Below are positions 36,375-44,357 of a DNA stretch of 64,000 bases, one piece after another. Both the position numbers and the translations under genes were made by a program. The first letter of the stretch is position 1; each line of letters starts with the position of its first letter. This DNA comes from an uncultured Clostridium sp. (GTDB taxonomy: Bacteria; Bacillota; Clostridia; TANB77; CAG-508): assembly GCA_900557195.1 (NCBI GenBank), contig USRT01000006.1, positions 1-64,000 of the forward strand, given 5' to 3'. Under the pieces are notes generated by a model. That model made no database searches and was not told the origin of the DNA. It saw only the letters and a program-made list of their open reading frames with translations.

Positions 36375-36785
36375 ATGAAAGATTTATTAAAGACGAACTG
36401 TTTCGATATCCAAGAAACAATGATAATTGTAGGAAGCTGTTTGTTACAAATGGCACCAGAAGCATATAAAGAATTAAATAAAATATCTTCTAATATTTAT
36501 GAAGTATGTTTGGAAAAAGAACATTTAAATATGGTTGTAACTAAAGTAATAGGAATGCTTGCAAGAGGGAAAATAAAAAAACTAGTATTTGCTACAGTAG
36601 ATAAATCACCTCATTGTATACAACTTCATTATGTAGTAAAAGAATTAGAAAATGCTATTAATTTAGATAATATTAAAATAACAAATTATGTGGCAGTAGA
36701 TAATAAATTAGTAGAAATTCCAATAGAAGTAATAGGAATATCAAAGAATTTGGCTAAATTAAAAGAAAAAATGTCTGATATATAA
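36375..36785 (+). CDS. Conserved-looking protein of unknown function
   Basis: 136 residues, soluble, not recognised. Notable segments: IIVGSCLLQMAPEAYKEL (about 17-34), IGMLARGKIKKLVFATVDKS (about 60-79) and PHCIQLHYV. The second looks like a nucleotide-fold strand-loop-helix, and the Cys and two His of PHCIQLH might bind metal, but this is speculation. It lies 45 bases after the DUF218 gene and 46 before a small membrane protein. RBS AAAGGGA. Confidence 0.4.
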   Translation: MKDLLKTNCFDIQETMIIVGSCLLQMAPEAYKELNKISSNIYEVCLEKEHLNMVVTKVIGMLARGKIKKLVFATVDKSPHCIQLHYVVKELENAINLDNIKITNYVAVDNKLVEIPIEVIGISKNLAKLKEKMSDI

Positions 36786-36831
36786 TTTCAAAAATATGTA
36801 ATATATATAATAATAGGAGGAAATTTAAAAT

Positions 36832-37095
36832 ATGGACAATAAAGAATTAGAAAATGAAATATTAAAAATAAAAGAAAGAAATAAAAAAGTAGAGTTAGAT
36901 AAAGCTTGGGAAACAAGCTTAACTAGAAAAATTTGTATTTGTGTATTAACATACATAGTTGTAATAATATATTCTTTATTAATAAATAAGATTAGTAATA
37001 TATTCTTAAGTTCACTAGTACCAGTAATAGGTTTTACATTATCAACATTATCTTTAAAGTTAGTAAGAAATATATGGGAAAAGAATAGAAAATAA
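36832..37095 (+). CDS. Small two-helix membrane protein
   Basis: 87 residues with a basic, coiled N-terminus (EILKIKERNKKVELDKAWE) and two membrane segments at about 33-50 (CICVLTYIVVIIYSLLIN) and 57-75 (LSSLVPVIGFTLSTLSLKL). Function unknown; such proteins are common in Firmicutes. RBS AGGAGG lies 9 bases before the ATG. The gene is followed by the terminator-promoter element at 37148. Confidence 0.6.
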   Translation: MDNKELENEILKIKERNKKVELDKAWETSLTRKICICVLTYIVVIIYSLLINKISNIFLSSLVPVIGFTLSTLSLKLVRNIWEKNRK

Positions 37096-37147
37096 TTCTA
37101 TATAAAACTTATTAAAGATAATTAATCAAATTTTAATAATTTCAACG

Positions 37148-37196
37148 GAAAGTGTATATAAAAGCACTTTCTTTTTTCTTATCTTTATGATACTAT
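37148..37196 (+). terminator. Terminator-promoter element, copy 2
   Basis: Stem GAAAGTG/CACTTTC (37148-37154 and 37165-37171), T-run, then extended -10 TATGATACTAT from 37186, 15 bases after the stem, exactly as at 8274. Again it lies between an unrelated gene and a NUDIX gene. Confidence 0.7.
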
Positions 37197-37248
37197 AAGT
37201 AAAAATTAAGTATAAAACCAAAAAAGGAATATTTGAAAGGAGCATAAG

Positions 37249-37653
37249 ATGAATAGAAGAATTATTGTAAGTACATTAATAAAATGCAAAGATAAATACT
37301 TATTTATAAAACAAAATAAAGAAGGAGGAGCTTATCAGGACTGTTTACATATAGTAGGTGGAGGACTAGAAGAAAATGAAACATTAGAAGAAGCTATAAA
37401 AAGAGAAGTAATGGAAGAAGTACATATAGAATTAAATGAAGTTATACCATTTGATTTTGATAGTGATATTTTAATGTATAAGGGAGAAATGACACAGCTT
37501 ATCTTTTTAAGGTTCACATCAGAAATACAAGAATTTACAGGTTATCCAGATTCAGATGCCAAAGAGATAATATGGTTATCTAAAGAGGAAATATTAAACT
37601 ATAAACATAATGAGCCATCAATGAGATTTTTTAAGAAATTAGGATTGATATAA
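37249..37653 (+). CDS. NUDIX hydrolase
   Basis: 134 residues. The NUDIX box is complete at about residues 37-59: GGGLEENET, then AIKREVMEEVHIE, though the Gly after the Glu pair is replaced by His. RBS AAAGGAG lies 6 bases before the ATG. Transcribed from the promoter half of the element at 37148. Substrate unknown. Confidence 0.85.
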   Translation: MNRRIIVSTLIKCKDKYLFIKQNKEGGAYQDCLHIVGGGLEENETLEEAIKREVMEEVHIELNEVIPFDFDSDILMYKGEMTQLIFLRFTSEIQEFTGYPDSDAKEIIWLSKEEILNYKHNEPSMRFFKKLGLI

Positions 37654-37735
37654 ATATAGAATAAAGTTTCTACTCTAGAGAATAGTTTTCAGAAAATTTA
37701 TGAAATAAAAAGAGTATATAGAAATAGTATACATA

Positions 37736-37764
37736 TTGAAATTTACATAACTATGTGTTATAAT
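37736..37764 (+). promoter_or_regulatory. Promoter of the adenylosuccinate lyase gene
   Basis: TTGAAA (37736-37741), 17-base spacer, TATAAT (37759-37764), 53 bases before the ATG. Confidence 0.65.
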
Positions 37765-37816
37765 GATATCATTCTGGAATAATCCGGAAAATAATTTTAT
37801 ACATGGAGGTCTCATT

Positions 37817-39259
37817 ATGAATATGAGAACAGACATCTATCAATCACCACTTAATGGTCGGTATGCAAGCGAGGAAATGAAACATCTCTTTTCAGATGAT
37901 GTGAAGTTTTCTACTTGGAGAGAACTTTGGGTGGCTTTGGCAGAAGCTGAAAAACAACTTGGGCTCGACATCAGCGATGAGCAAATTTCTGAGATGCAAA
38001 ATCACATCTGTGACATCAACTATGATGTGGCAAATGTTCGGGAAAAGGAAGTTCGTCATGACGTTATGGCACATGTACATGCTTATGGTGTGCAGTGTCC
38101 AAAGGCAGCAGGAATTATTCACTTGGGTGCAACATCCTGTTTTGTTACTGATAACACTGATATTCTGAATATTAGTGAAGGTCTTCTGATTATCAAAAAA
38201 CGACTGTTGGGAGTTATCAAGCTTTTGACAGATTTTGCTGAAGCAAACAAAGATATACCAACACTTGGCTACACTCATGGACAACCCGCATCTCCTGTTA
38301 CAGTCGGCAAAAGAGCTACACTATGGCTCCAGAATTTTATGGAGAATCTTGATGAACTTGATTTTGTCATGAATAATATGAAAATGCTTGGCTGTCGTGG
38401 TGCAACAGGAACGCAAGAGACGTTTATGAAGCTGTTTGATGGCGACGAGGAAAAAGTTAAGGCCATTGACAGAATTATTGCTGAAAAATTCGGATTTGAC
38501 GAAGTTTATCCTGTGTCTGGTCAGACTTATCCGAGAAACTTTGATGTAAGGGTGCTTAACTGTCTTGCTGCAATTACGGTGAGTGCTTACAAGATGGCGG
38601 AAGATATCCGTATTCTTCAGCATGATAAGGAAATTGAGGAACCCTTTGAAAAGAACCAAATTGGTTCTTCAGCAATGGCATACAAACGTAATCCTATGCG
38701 TTCAGAACGTATTTGTTCGTTGGCACGATATGTTCAGAGTGAAGCAGCAAATGCTGTAAACACTGCAAGTGTACAATGGCTCGAAAGGACCTTGGATGAT
38801 TCAGCAAACCGTCGTATGAGCATTCCTGAAAGTTTTCTTGCAACAGATGGGGTACTTATCACTTGCGCTAATGTAATAGATGGTCTTGTTGTTAATTACA
38901 AGATTATCGAAAAACATTTGGATGCTGAATTACCGTTTATGGCAACAGAAGATATCTTAATGAAAGCTGTTAAGGCCGGTGGAGACCGTCAGGCTTTACA
39001 TGAAAGAATTCGTATTCATTCCAGGGCTGCGGCACGTCAAGTTAAAGTATTAGGCTTAGAAAATGACTTGATGAATCGTATTGCAGATGATCCTACATTT
39101 GGAATGACTTTAGCAGAGGTTAAAGCTATTCTTAACCCCAAAAATCTCATTGGTAGATGCTCAAATCAGGTTACAGACTATCTTGAGGGATATGTTAGAC
39201 CTGTTCTTAAGGCAAATGAGCAATTTCTCACAGAGATTAATACAGACGTGAGAGTTTAA
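37817..39259 (+). CDS. purB: Adenylosuccinate lyase, imported gene
   Basis: 480 residues. It catalyses fumarate release from SAICAR and adenylosuccinate in purine synthesis. Conserved blocks: RHDVMAHVHAYG (about 82-93, catalytic His), GATSCFVTDNTD (about 106), THGQPASPVTVGKR (about 154) and the lyase signature GSSAMAYKRNPMRSER (about 285-300). It is closest to the eukaryote-like PurB type. Codon use is clearly more GC-rich than the neighbours, and CGG encodes conserved Arg twice (GGT CGG TAT at 37857, GTT CGG GAA at 38038), unlike native genes. Not linked to other pur genes. Start after GGAGG at 37817. Confidence 0.93.
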   Translation: MNMRTDIYQSPLNGRYASEEMKHLFSDDVKFSTWRELWVALAEAEKQLGLDISDEQISEMQNHICDINYDVANVREKEVRHDVMAHVHAYGVQCPKAAGIIHLGATSCFVTDNTDILNISEGLLIIKKRLLGVIKLLTDFAEANKDIPTLGYTHGQPASPVTVGKRATLWLQNFMENLDELDFVMNNMKMLGCRGATGTQETFMKLFDGDEEKVKAIDRIIAEKFGFDEVYPVSGQTYPRNFDVRVLNCLAAITVSAYKMAEDIRILQHDKEIEEPFEKNQIGSSAMAYKRNPMRSERICSLARYVQSEAANAVNTASVQWLERTLDDSANRRMSIPESFLATDGVLITCANVIDGLVVNYKIIEKHLDAELPFMATEDILMKAVKAGGDRQALHERIRIHSRAAARQVKVLGLENDLMNRIADDPTFGMTLAEVKAILNPKNLIGRCSNQVTDYLEGYVRPVLKANEQFLTEINTDVRV

Positions 39260-39287
39260 AATCACGGCAATGCCGTGAAATGAAGGC

Positions 39288-39325
39288 AAGAGGGCAATTT
39301 GTAATAACTTACAGATTGTCCTCTT
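39288..39325 (+). terminator. Terminator after adenylosuccinate lyase
   Basis: AAGAGGGCAATTTGTAA (39288-39304) pairs with TTACAGATTGTCCTCTT (39309-39325) with two G-U pairs, followed by a T-rich stretch. A smaller perfect hairpin (CACGGC/GCCGTG) lies just before it at 39262-39278. Confidence 0.75.
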
Positions 39326-39404
39326 GTTATCATTTTTACAATATTTGCTAGAATAAAAATAATAAAAAATATAACAAAATGATTATTTTATATAAAAACT
39401 AACC

Positions 39405-39453
39405 AATAAAGTGTGCAGTTACACTTTATTTTTTTGTTAAATTATGATAATCT
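39405..39453 (+). terminator. Terminator-promoter element, copy 3
   Basis: AATAAAGTGT (39405-39414) pairs with ACACTTTATT (39421-39430), T-run, then extended -10 TATGATAATCT from 39443, the same 15-base spacing as copies 1 and 2. It precedes the alpha/beta hydrolase gene. Confidence 0.65.
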
Positions 39454-39492
39454 GTTAATGAAAATAACAAATAAAAATAAGGAGAGATTTTT

Positions 39493-40347
39493 ATGAGACA
39501 AGAATTAATTAGAATTAATTCAACAGATGGAATTGAACTTCCAGGAATTTTATATATGCCAGATGATAATACAAACAAAATAGTTATTCATATCCATGGA
39601 TTAAGTGGGAACTTTTATGAAAATAGATTTATAGATATTTTAGCTAAGACATATACAAATAAGGGTTATGCTCTTATAACTTTTAATAATAGAGGAAAAG
39701 ATTATATAACAGAAATGCTAAAAGGTGATGATGCTATTGTAGTAGGTAGTTGTTATGAATTATTTGAGGAATGCATATTAGATATTGAAGGTATTGTAAA
39801 TTGGGTAAAAGATAAAGGGTTTAATGAGATAACTTTACAAGGGCATAGTTATGGATGTAATAAAGTAATATATTATTATGATAAAAAGAAAGAAGATTGC
39901 ATAAAAAATATAGTATTATTAGCACCTTGCGATATTCCAAAAGAAATAGAAATATATACAGGAGATGAATATCAAAATTGTATAAAATCTGCAACAGATC
40001 TAGTAAAAAATAACAAAGAAGATGAATTGATTGACTTTAATGTATTTGCTAATGGAAAAATAAGTGCTAAAACATTTTACACAGATTTTTTATATGAAAG
40101 CAGTTGCGATTTCTTTAGATATAGAGAAAAAAACACGAAAAGTAAAATACTAAATAAAATTCAAATTCCAGTATTAATAATATTTGGAAGCGAAGATAGT
40201 TGTGTATTAACAGAACCTAAAGAAACAGTTGAAAGCTATTTAAAGAATAATATTAAGGATTGTAAGATTAAAATAATTGCAAATACAGATCATTCCTATA
40301 CAGGTAAATATGAGGAATTAGGAAAGATAGTAGGAGAAAATATATGA
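39493..40347 (+). CDS. Alpha/beta hydrolase
   Basis: 284 residues. VIHIHGLSGNFYENRF (about 31-46) is the HG oxyanion region, TLQGHSYGCNKVIYY (about 115-129) the nucleophile elbow with Ser, LIIFGSEDSCVL (about 230) carries the acid Asp and NTDHSYTGKYEE (about 266) the His, so the catalytic triad is complete. It resembles serine esterases of the DUF1749/dienelactone-like kind; substrate unknown. The stop overlaps the next ATG by four bases, so it is coupled to a GNAT gene. Confidence 0.85.
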   Translation: MRQELIRINSTDGIELPGILYMPDDNTNKIVIHIHGLSGNFYENRFIDILAKTYTNKGYALITFNNRGKDYITEMLKGDDAIVVGSCYELFEECILDIEGIVNWVKDKGFNEITLQGHSYGCNKVIYYYDKKKEDCIKNIVLLAPCDIPKEIEIYTGDEYQNCIKSATDLVKNNKEDELIDFNVFANGKISAKTFYTDFLYESSCDFFRYREKNTKSKILNKIQIPVLIIFGSEDSCVLTEPKETVESYLKNNIKDCKIKIIANTDHSYTGKYEELGKIVGENI

Positions 40348-40784
40348 TAGATGTGAAAGTAATGCATGCTAATAAATCTCATAGAGATTTTATAATATAT
40401 GCAAATAAAATGATAAATAATGTAAATGATACTAAGCAAACAAATGGATTGGAATTAAATATAGAAAAAGACTATTTTTGTGATAGCCCAAAGTTCCAAT
40501 GTTTAGTTGCAGAAATAGATAATAAACCAGTTGGCATGATTTTATATTCTTATTTCTATTGGGCAAGTGATGGAGAAGTACTTTGGATTTCTCAAATGTT
40601 TATTGAAGAAAAATATAGAAAATATGGTATATTTTTTAAGTTGATACAAGAATTAAGGAAAGAAAACAAAGACATAAAGATTGTTTCATGTGCTACAGGC
40701 AATGAAAATAAGAAAATGCAAAAAATATTAGAGTTTTATGGTGCACATGAAATTAATTTAAAATTTTATTATAAAAAGATATGA
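40344..40784 (+). CDS. GNAT-family N-acetyltransferase
   Basis: 146 residues. VLWISQMFIEEKYRKYGIFFKL (about 73 onward) has the GNAT strand 4 and the R-K-x-G acetyl-CoA loop; GNENKKMQKILEFYGAHE (about 115-132) the closing helix and strand. The loop is RKYGI instead of the common RGxGI. Translationally coupled to the hydrolase, which suggests the two act on a related small molecule, but this is inference. Confidence 0.8.
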   Translation: MIDVKVMHANKSHRDFIIYANKMINNVNDTKQTNGLELNIEKDYFCDSPKFQCLVAEIDNKPVGMILYSYFYWASDGEVLWISQMFIEEKYRKYGIFFKLIQELRKENKDIKIVSCATGNENKKMQKILEFYGAHEINLKFYYKKI

Positions 40785-40831
40785 TGTACAAATTAAAACA
40801 AAAATAAAAGATTAATATAGGAGGAAAAGAT

Positions 40832-41230
40832 ATGTTTGATATAATTCATGTTGCTATAAGTGTAACAGATATTGAAAAAAGTATAGAATTTTATAAAATG
40901 TTTGGATTTAAAGAGTTTAAGTCTTGGAATGCAGAAGATGATAGTATAAAAATAGCTACCTTAAAATTAAATAATACAGTTTTAGAAATGTTTTGTTATA
41001 AAGAATATACCGAATTGCCAGAAATACAAAAAGACATTGCAACAGATTTACCAATAATAGGAACAAAACATTTTGCGTTAGGAGTAGAAAATATTGATGA
41101 GGCAAAAGAATTTGTAATATACAATAATATTTGTGAAAGTGTAAATATAAAGAAGGGAAGGTTAGGAAAAAAATACTTCTTTATTAGTGATCCTGATGGA
41201 ATATTAGTAGAAATAATAGAAAAAGATTAA
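40832..41230 (+). CDS. VOC-family (glyoxalase/dioxygenase-like) protein
   Basis: 132 residues. The two VOC half-modules are visible: IIHVAISVTDIEKSIEFYKMF (His 6; about 4-23) and TKHFALGVENIDEAKEFV (about 78-95), ending in FFISDPDGILVEIIEKD, the metal-binding Glu of the family. Two His and one Glu are in place. Possible roles include a resistance or isomerase activity; substrate unknown. RBS AGGAGG precedes the ATG, and it is probably in the same transcript as the preceding GNAT gene. Confidence 0.85.
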   Translation: MFDIIHVAISVTDIEKSIEFYKMFGFKEFKSWNAEDDSIKIATLKLNNTVLEMFCYKEYTELPEIQKDIATDLPIIGTKHFALGVENIDEAKEFVIYNNICESVNIKKGRLGKKYFFISDPDGILVEIIEKD

Positions 41231-41266
41231 ATAAAATAACTATAACCAATTTTATAATAAGGAGAA

Positions 41267-41905
41267 ATGTTAATGAATATTATAAAAATTTACGAAAAAT
41301 ATTATATACCAGAAAATCTACAAATGCATATGCTAAGAGTAGCAGCATGTAGCAATTTAATATTAGATAATTGGAATGGACCAAAAATAGACAAAGAAGC
41401 GATTATTAGAGTCTCACTATTACATGACATGGGAAACATTGTTAAAATACCAGAAGACTTCACAAATGATACAAACTTTATTAAAACTAGAAAAAAATAC
41501 TTTGAAAAATATGGGACAAATGACCATGAAATTAATTTAGAAATAGGAAAGCAAGAAGGTTTAACAGAAAAAGAAATAACAATATTAGATGGAAAAAGGT
41601 CAAGAAAAAATGAAGAAACATTAAGCTCTAATTCATACGAAAGAAAGATATGTGCATATTGTGACCAGAGAGTTGCTCCAGATGGAGTTGTAGGAATAAA
41701 AGAACGATTAGAAGATGCTAAAATAAGATATAAAGATAAACCGTTATCAGTATGGTCAAATGAAGAAAAAGCAAATTACTTAATAGAATGTTCATTAGGA
41801 ATAGAAAAACAAATTATGCAATATTGTAATATAAAACCAGAAGATATTAATGATGAGAGTATAAAGGATTATATAGAAAGATTAAAGCAGTATGATATAA
41901 TATAA
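41267..41905 (+). CDS. HD-domain phosphohydrolase
   Basis: 212 residues from 41267 (210 from the ATG at 41273; RBS AAGGAG allows either). HMLRVAACSNLIL (about 21-33) gives the first His, RVSLLHDMGNIVK (about 48-60) the HD pair, and SYERKICAYCDQRVAPDG (about 125) the downstream Asp, so the metal site is complete. Metal-dependent phosphohydrolase, probably on nucleotides. It follows the VOC gene by 36 bases and is closed by a strong terminator. Confidence 0.8.
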   Translation: MLMNIIKIYEKYYIPENLQMHMLRVAACSNLILDNWNGPKIDKEAIIRVSLLHDMGNIVKIPEDFTNDTNFIKTRKKYFEKYGTNDHEINLEIGKQEGLTEKEITILDGKRSRKNEETLSSNSYERKICAYCDQRVAPDGVVGIKERLEDAKIRYKDKPLSVWSNEEKANYLIECSLGIEKQIMQYCNIKPEDINDESIKDYIERLKQYDII

Positions 41906-41952
41906 CTATAAAAAGAAAATATAAGATTTAATAAAAATTATATTATAATTTT

Positions 41953-42016
41953 TCTCCTATGAGAGCAATATCAGAAAAAAAGAAACTCTGATATTGTTTT
42001 CATAGGAGATTTTTTA
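41953..42016 (+). terminator. Long terminator hairpin
   Basis: 41953-41974 and 41988-42009 form a 22-base stem with two mismatches (TCTCCTATGA with TCATAGGAGA at the base, GCAATATCAG with CTGATATTGT at the top), followed by six T. Confidence 0.85.
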
Positions 42017-42067
42017 TTTATTATTACAATATAAAAAAAGGTTTATCTATAATTAATAGCAATTTGA

Positions 42068-42097
42068 TTGATAAATGTAAATCGATTATGATAAAAT
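42068..42097 (+). promoter_or_regulatory. Promoter of the methyltransferase gene
   Basis: TTGATA (42068-42073), 18-base spacer, extended -10 TGATAAAAT (TAAAAT 42092-42097). Same -10 type as the two RNA promoters. The ATG follows 35 bases later. Confidence 0.55.
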
Positions 42098-42131
42098 GAT
42101 TATAATATATAAATAGAAGGAGAGATTATAT

Positions 42132-42923
42132 ATGAATGAAAATAAAAAAATAAACAATCCTAAAAAATTAATAGAAGAAATTAATAAATTATTAAATGAA
42201 TCTAAAAATTGTGACAATAAAGAAAGTATATTGAAAGAAGCTAATTCTCTTGCAGAACAATTAGTCTCTATAACTAAAGTTACTTATGATGAAATGTGTG
42301 ATACTTATACAGATTTACGAGGAGCTGAACCAAATGAACGAGATAAAAAAATGTGGAATGTTTTGTTAGAATATGTAAAGAAATATATTAGTACAAATAT
42401 TTCAAATGTTAAATTATTAGATGTTGGGACAGGCTCTGGGCGTGATATTATATATGCATCTAAAATGGGATATGATGTTATTGGGGTGGATAATTCAGAT
42501 GGATTTATTGAACACTTAAATCATTTAGCAATAGAAGGTATTATTCCTAAAGATTCGTATAAAAAATCTGATATGAGAAAACTATTATTTGAAAACGAAA
42601 CTTTTGATGTTGTAAGGCATAACGCATCTATTCTTCATATGCCTATAATTGGTAAGGGATATATGGCTGATTTAGCTATTAGTGAAGCTTATAGAGTTTT
42701 AAAGCCTGGAGGACTAATATATCTTTATGTTAAGAAAGGTGATTCTTTAGAATTTGTAGATACAAATGAAAGTTTAGGAGGAAGAGTTTTCCAATTTTAT
42801 AATTATGAAATGATATCAGATTTACTTGAAAGAAATGGTTTTAAAGTAATATTTAATACAGAGCAAGAAGGAGAGAGAAATGGAAGTATAATTAAATGGA
42901 TTGCAGTTATTGCAAAAAAATAA
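42132..42923 (+). CDS. Class I SAM-dependent methyltransferase with N-terminal extension
   Basis: 263 residues. Residues 1-65 form a charged helical extension (NKLLNESKNCDNKESI). The catalytic domain has motif I LLDVGTGSGRDIIYA (about 95-109), IGVDNSDGFIEHL (about 117-129) and FDVVRHNASILHMP (about 156-169). The Asn-Ala-Ser after the motif IV strand differs from amino-methylating NPPY. Substrate unknown. It precedes the second C1 peptidase-like gene by 60 bases and may share its transcript. Confidence 0.85.
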   Translation: MNENKKINNPKKLIEEINKLLNESKNCDNKESILKEANSLAEQLVSITKVTYDEMCDTYTDLRGAEPNERDKKMWNVLLEYVKKYISTNISNVKLLDVGTGSGRDIIYASKMGYDVIGVDNSDGFIEHLNHLAIEGIIPKDSYKKSDMRKLLFENETFDVVRHNASILHMPIIGKGYMADLAISEAYRVLKPGGLIYLYVKKGDSLEFVDTNESLGGRVFQFYNYEMISDLLERNGFKVIFNTEQEGERNGSIIKWIAVIAKK

Positions 42924-42983
42924 AACAATATAGTTAGATAATATATTCAAAGTAATATTTTAGATAAAAATATGGAGGTAAAT

Positions 42984-44306
42984 ATGGATAATCAAATAAC
43001 ATTAGATCAAATAAGGAATTTTAGCAAAGTCTATAATCAAGATAAAACGAATAAAATAATTGAGAATGCAATAACAAATAATGGTATAGAAAAAGCCTGT
43101 ATAAATAGAAACGTTATAATAGAGAACCAACCAATTTTTAATATAGAATTACCAGAAAGTAAGAGATATGACCAGAAAGATAGCTGGAGATGTTGGATAT
43201 ATGGAGGATTAAACTTTATAAAACACAATATAGCTAAAAATTTAAATATTGATGTTAAAGATTTAGAACTATCTAATAACTACATAGCATTTTTCGACAA
43301 ATTAGAAAAATCAAATACATTATATGAAAATATTATTAATTTAGAAAATACAGATTTCGAATTCATGCATAAAGAGAATGTTTTTCATTATGCTGTTTCT
43401 GAAGTTGGATATTGGGAATTTTTTGCAGGTCTTATAAATAAATATGGAATTTTACCATATTCATATATGCCAAACGCAGTTGAAAGTTCAAATTATCAAA
43501 AAATTGAATATATATATACTGAAAAAGTAAAAAAAGACGTATTAGAATTAATAAAATTAAGAGAAAATGGAGCAATTTCTGGAGTTTTAAGAGAATATAA
43601 AAATAAATTTTTACAAGAAAACTATAATTTACTTTCTAAAATACTTGGTGAACCACAAGAAAATTTCAAGTTTGAATATAAAGATAGAAATGGTGATTAT
43701 AAAGTATTTAACAATCTAACACCAATAGAATTTAAAAATAAATTTCTAAGTATAAAGCTAGAGGACTTTGTAACAATTGGAAACTTTCCAATGTATTGCA
43801 GGGAATTTAATAAAGTATATAAGAAAAAGTATGTTGGAAGTGTATATGAAGACTCTACTGTAAAATATCTAAATTTACCAATAGATAATTTAAAAGAATT
43901 GACAATAAAACAGCTAAAAGATGGACTACCTGTATATATGGGAGCACATATTAGAAAATTTAGAGATACAAAATCAGGAATTTTAGATACAAGATTATAT
44001 AATTATGAAGAAACTATAAATTTTAAAAGATTATCAAAAGAAGAAGCCTTGAATTTATATGATATAAGAGCACATCATGTTATGGTATTTACAGGGGTTA
44101 ATTTAATAGATGAAAAGCCACAAAGATGGAAAGTAGAAGATAGTTATGGTGATAAAGAAAAAGTTAATGGTTATTATATAATGAATGACAATTTCTTTGA
44201 TGAATTTGTTTTAAGTATTGTAATTGATAAAAAATATTTATCAGAAGAACAAAGAGAATTACTAAATGAAGAACCAATAGAATATGAGATTGCAGATCCA
44301 TTTTAA
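42984..44306 (+). CDS. C1 (bleomycin hydrolase/PepC-type) peptidase-like protein, copy 2
   Basis: 440 residues, the same length as the protein at 1208 and alignable without gaps over most of its length. Catalytic Cys in DSWRCWIYGG (about 66-75), His in AHHVMVFTG (about 360-368), and again Asp instead of Asn in WKVEDSYGDKEK (about 381-392). That both copies keep the same substitution suggests the change is functional, not decay. Start 42984 follows GGAGG; the ATG at 42972 precedes it. Neighbours differ from those of copy 1. Confidence 0.85.
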   Translation: MDNQITLDQIRNFSKVYNQDKTNKIIENAITNNGIEKACINRNVIIENQPIFNIELPESKRYDQKDSWRCWIYGGLNFIKHNIAKNLNIDVKDLELSNNYIAFFDKLEKSNTLYENIINLENTDFEFMHKENVFHYAVSEVGYWEFFAGLINKYGILPYSYMPNAVESSNYQKIEYIYTEKVKKDVLELIKLRENGAISGVLREYKNKFLQENYNLLSKILGEPQENFKFEYKDRNGDYKVFNNLTPIEFKNKFLSIKLEDFVTIGNFPMYCREFNKVYKKKYVGSVYEDSTVKYLNLPIDNLKELTIKQLKDGLPVYMGAHIRKFRDTKSGILDTRLYNYEETINFKRLSKEEALNLYDIRAHHVMVFTGVNLIDEKPQRWKVEDSYGDKEKVNGYYIMNDNFFDEFVLSIVIDKKYLSEEQRELLNEEPIEYEIADPF

Positions 44307-44357
44307 AATTCTAAATTGCATTGTATGCAATAAAATTTTTGAGAAGGAGGATTCACT

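Noticed and set aside
37817..39259. CGG codons in purB as shift sites
   Set aside because: The zero frame gives the complete, conserved protein with Arg at both places, while +1 would destroy it.
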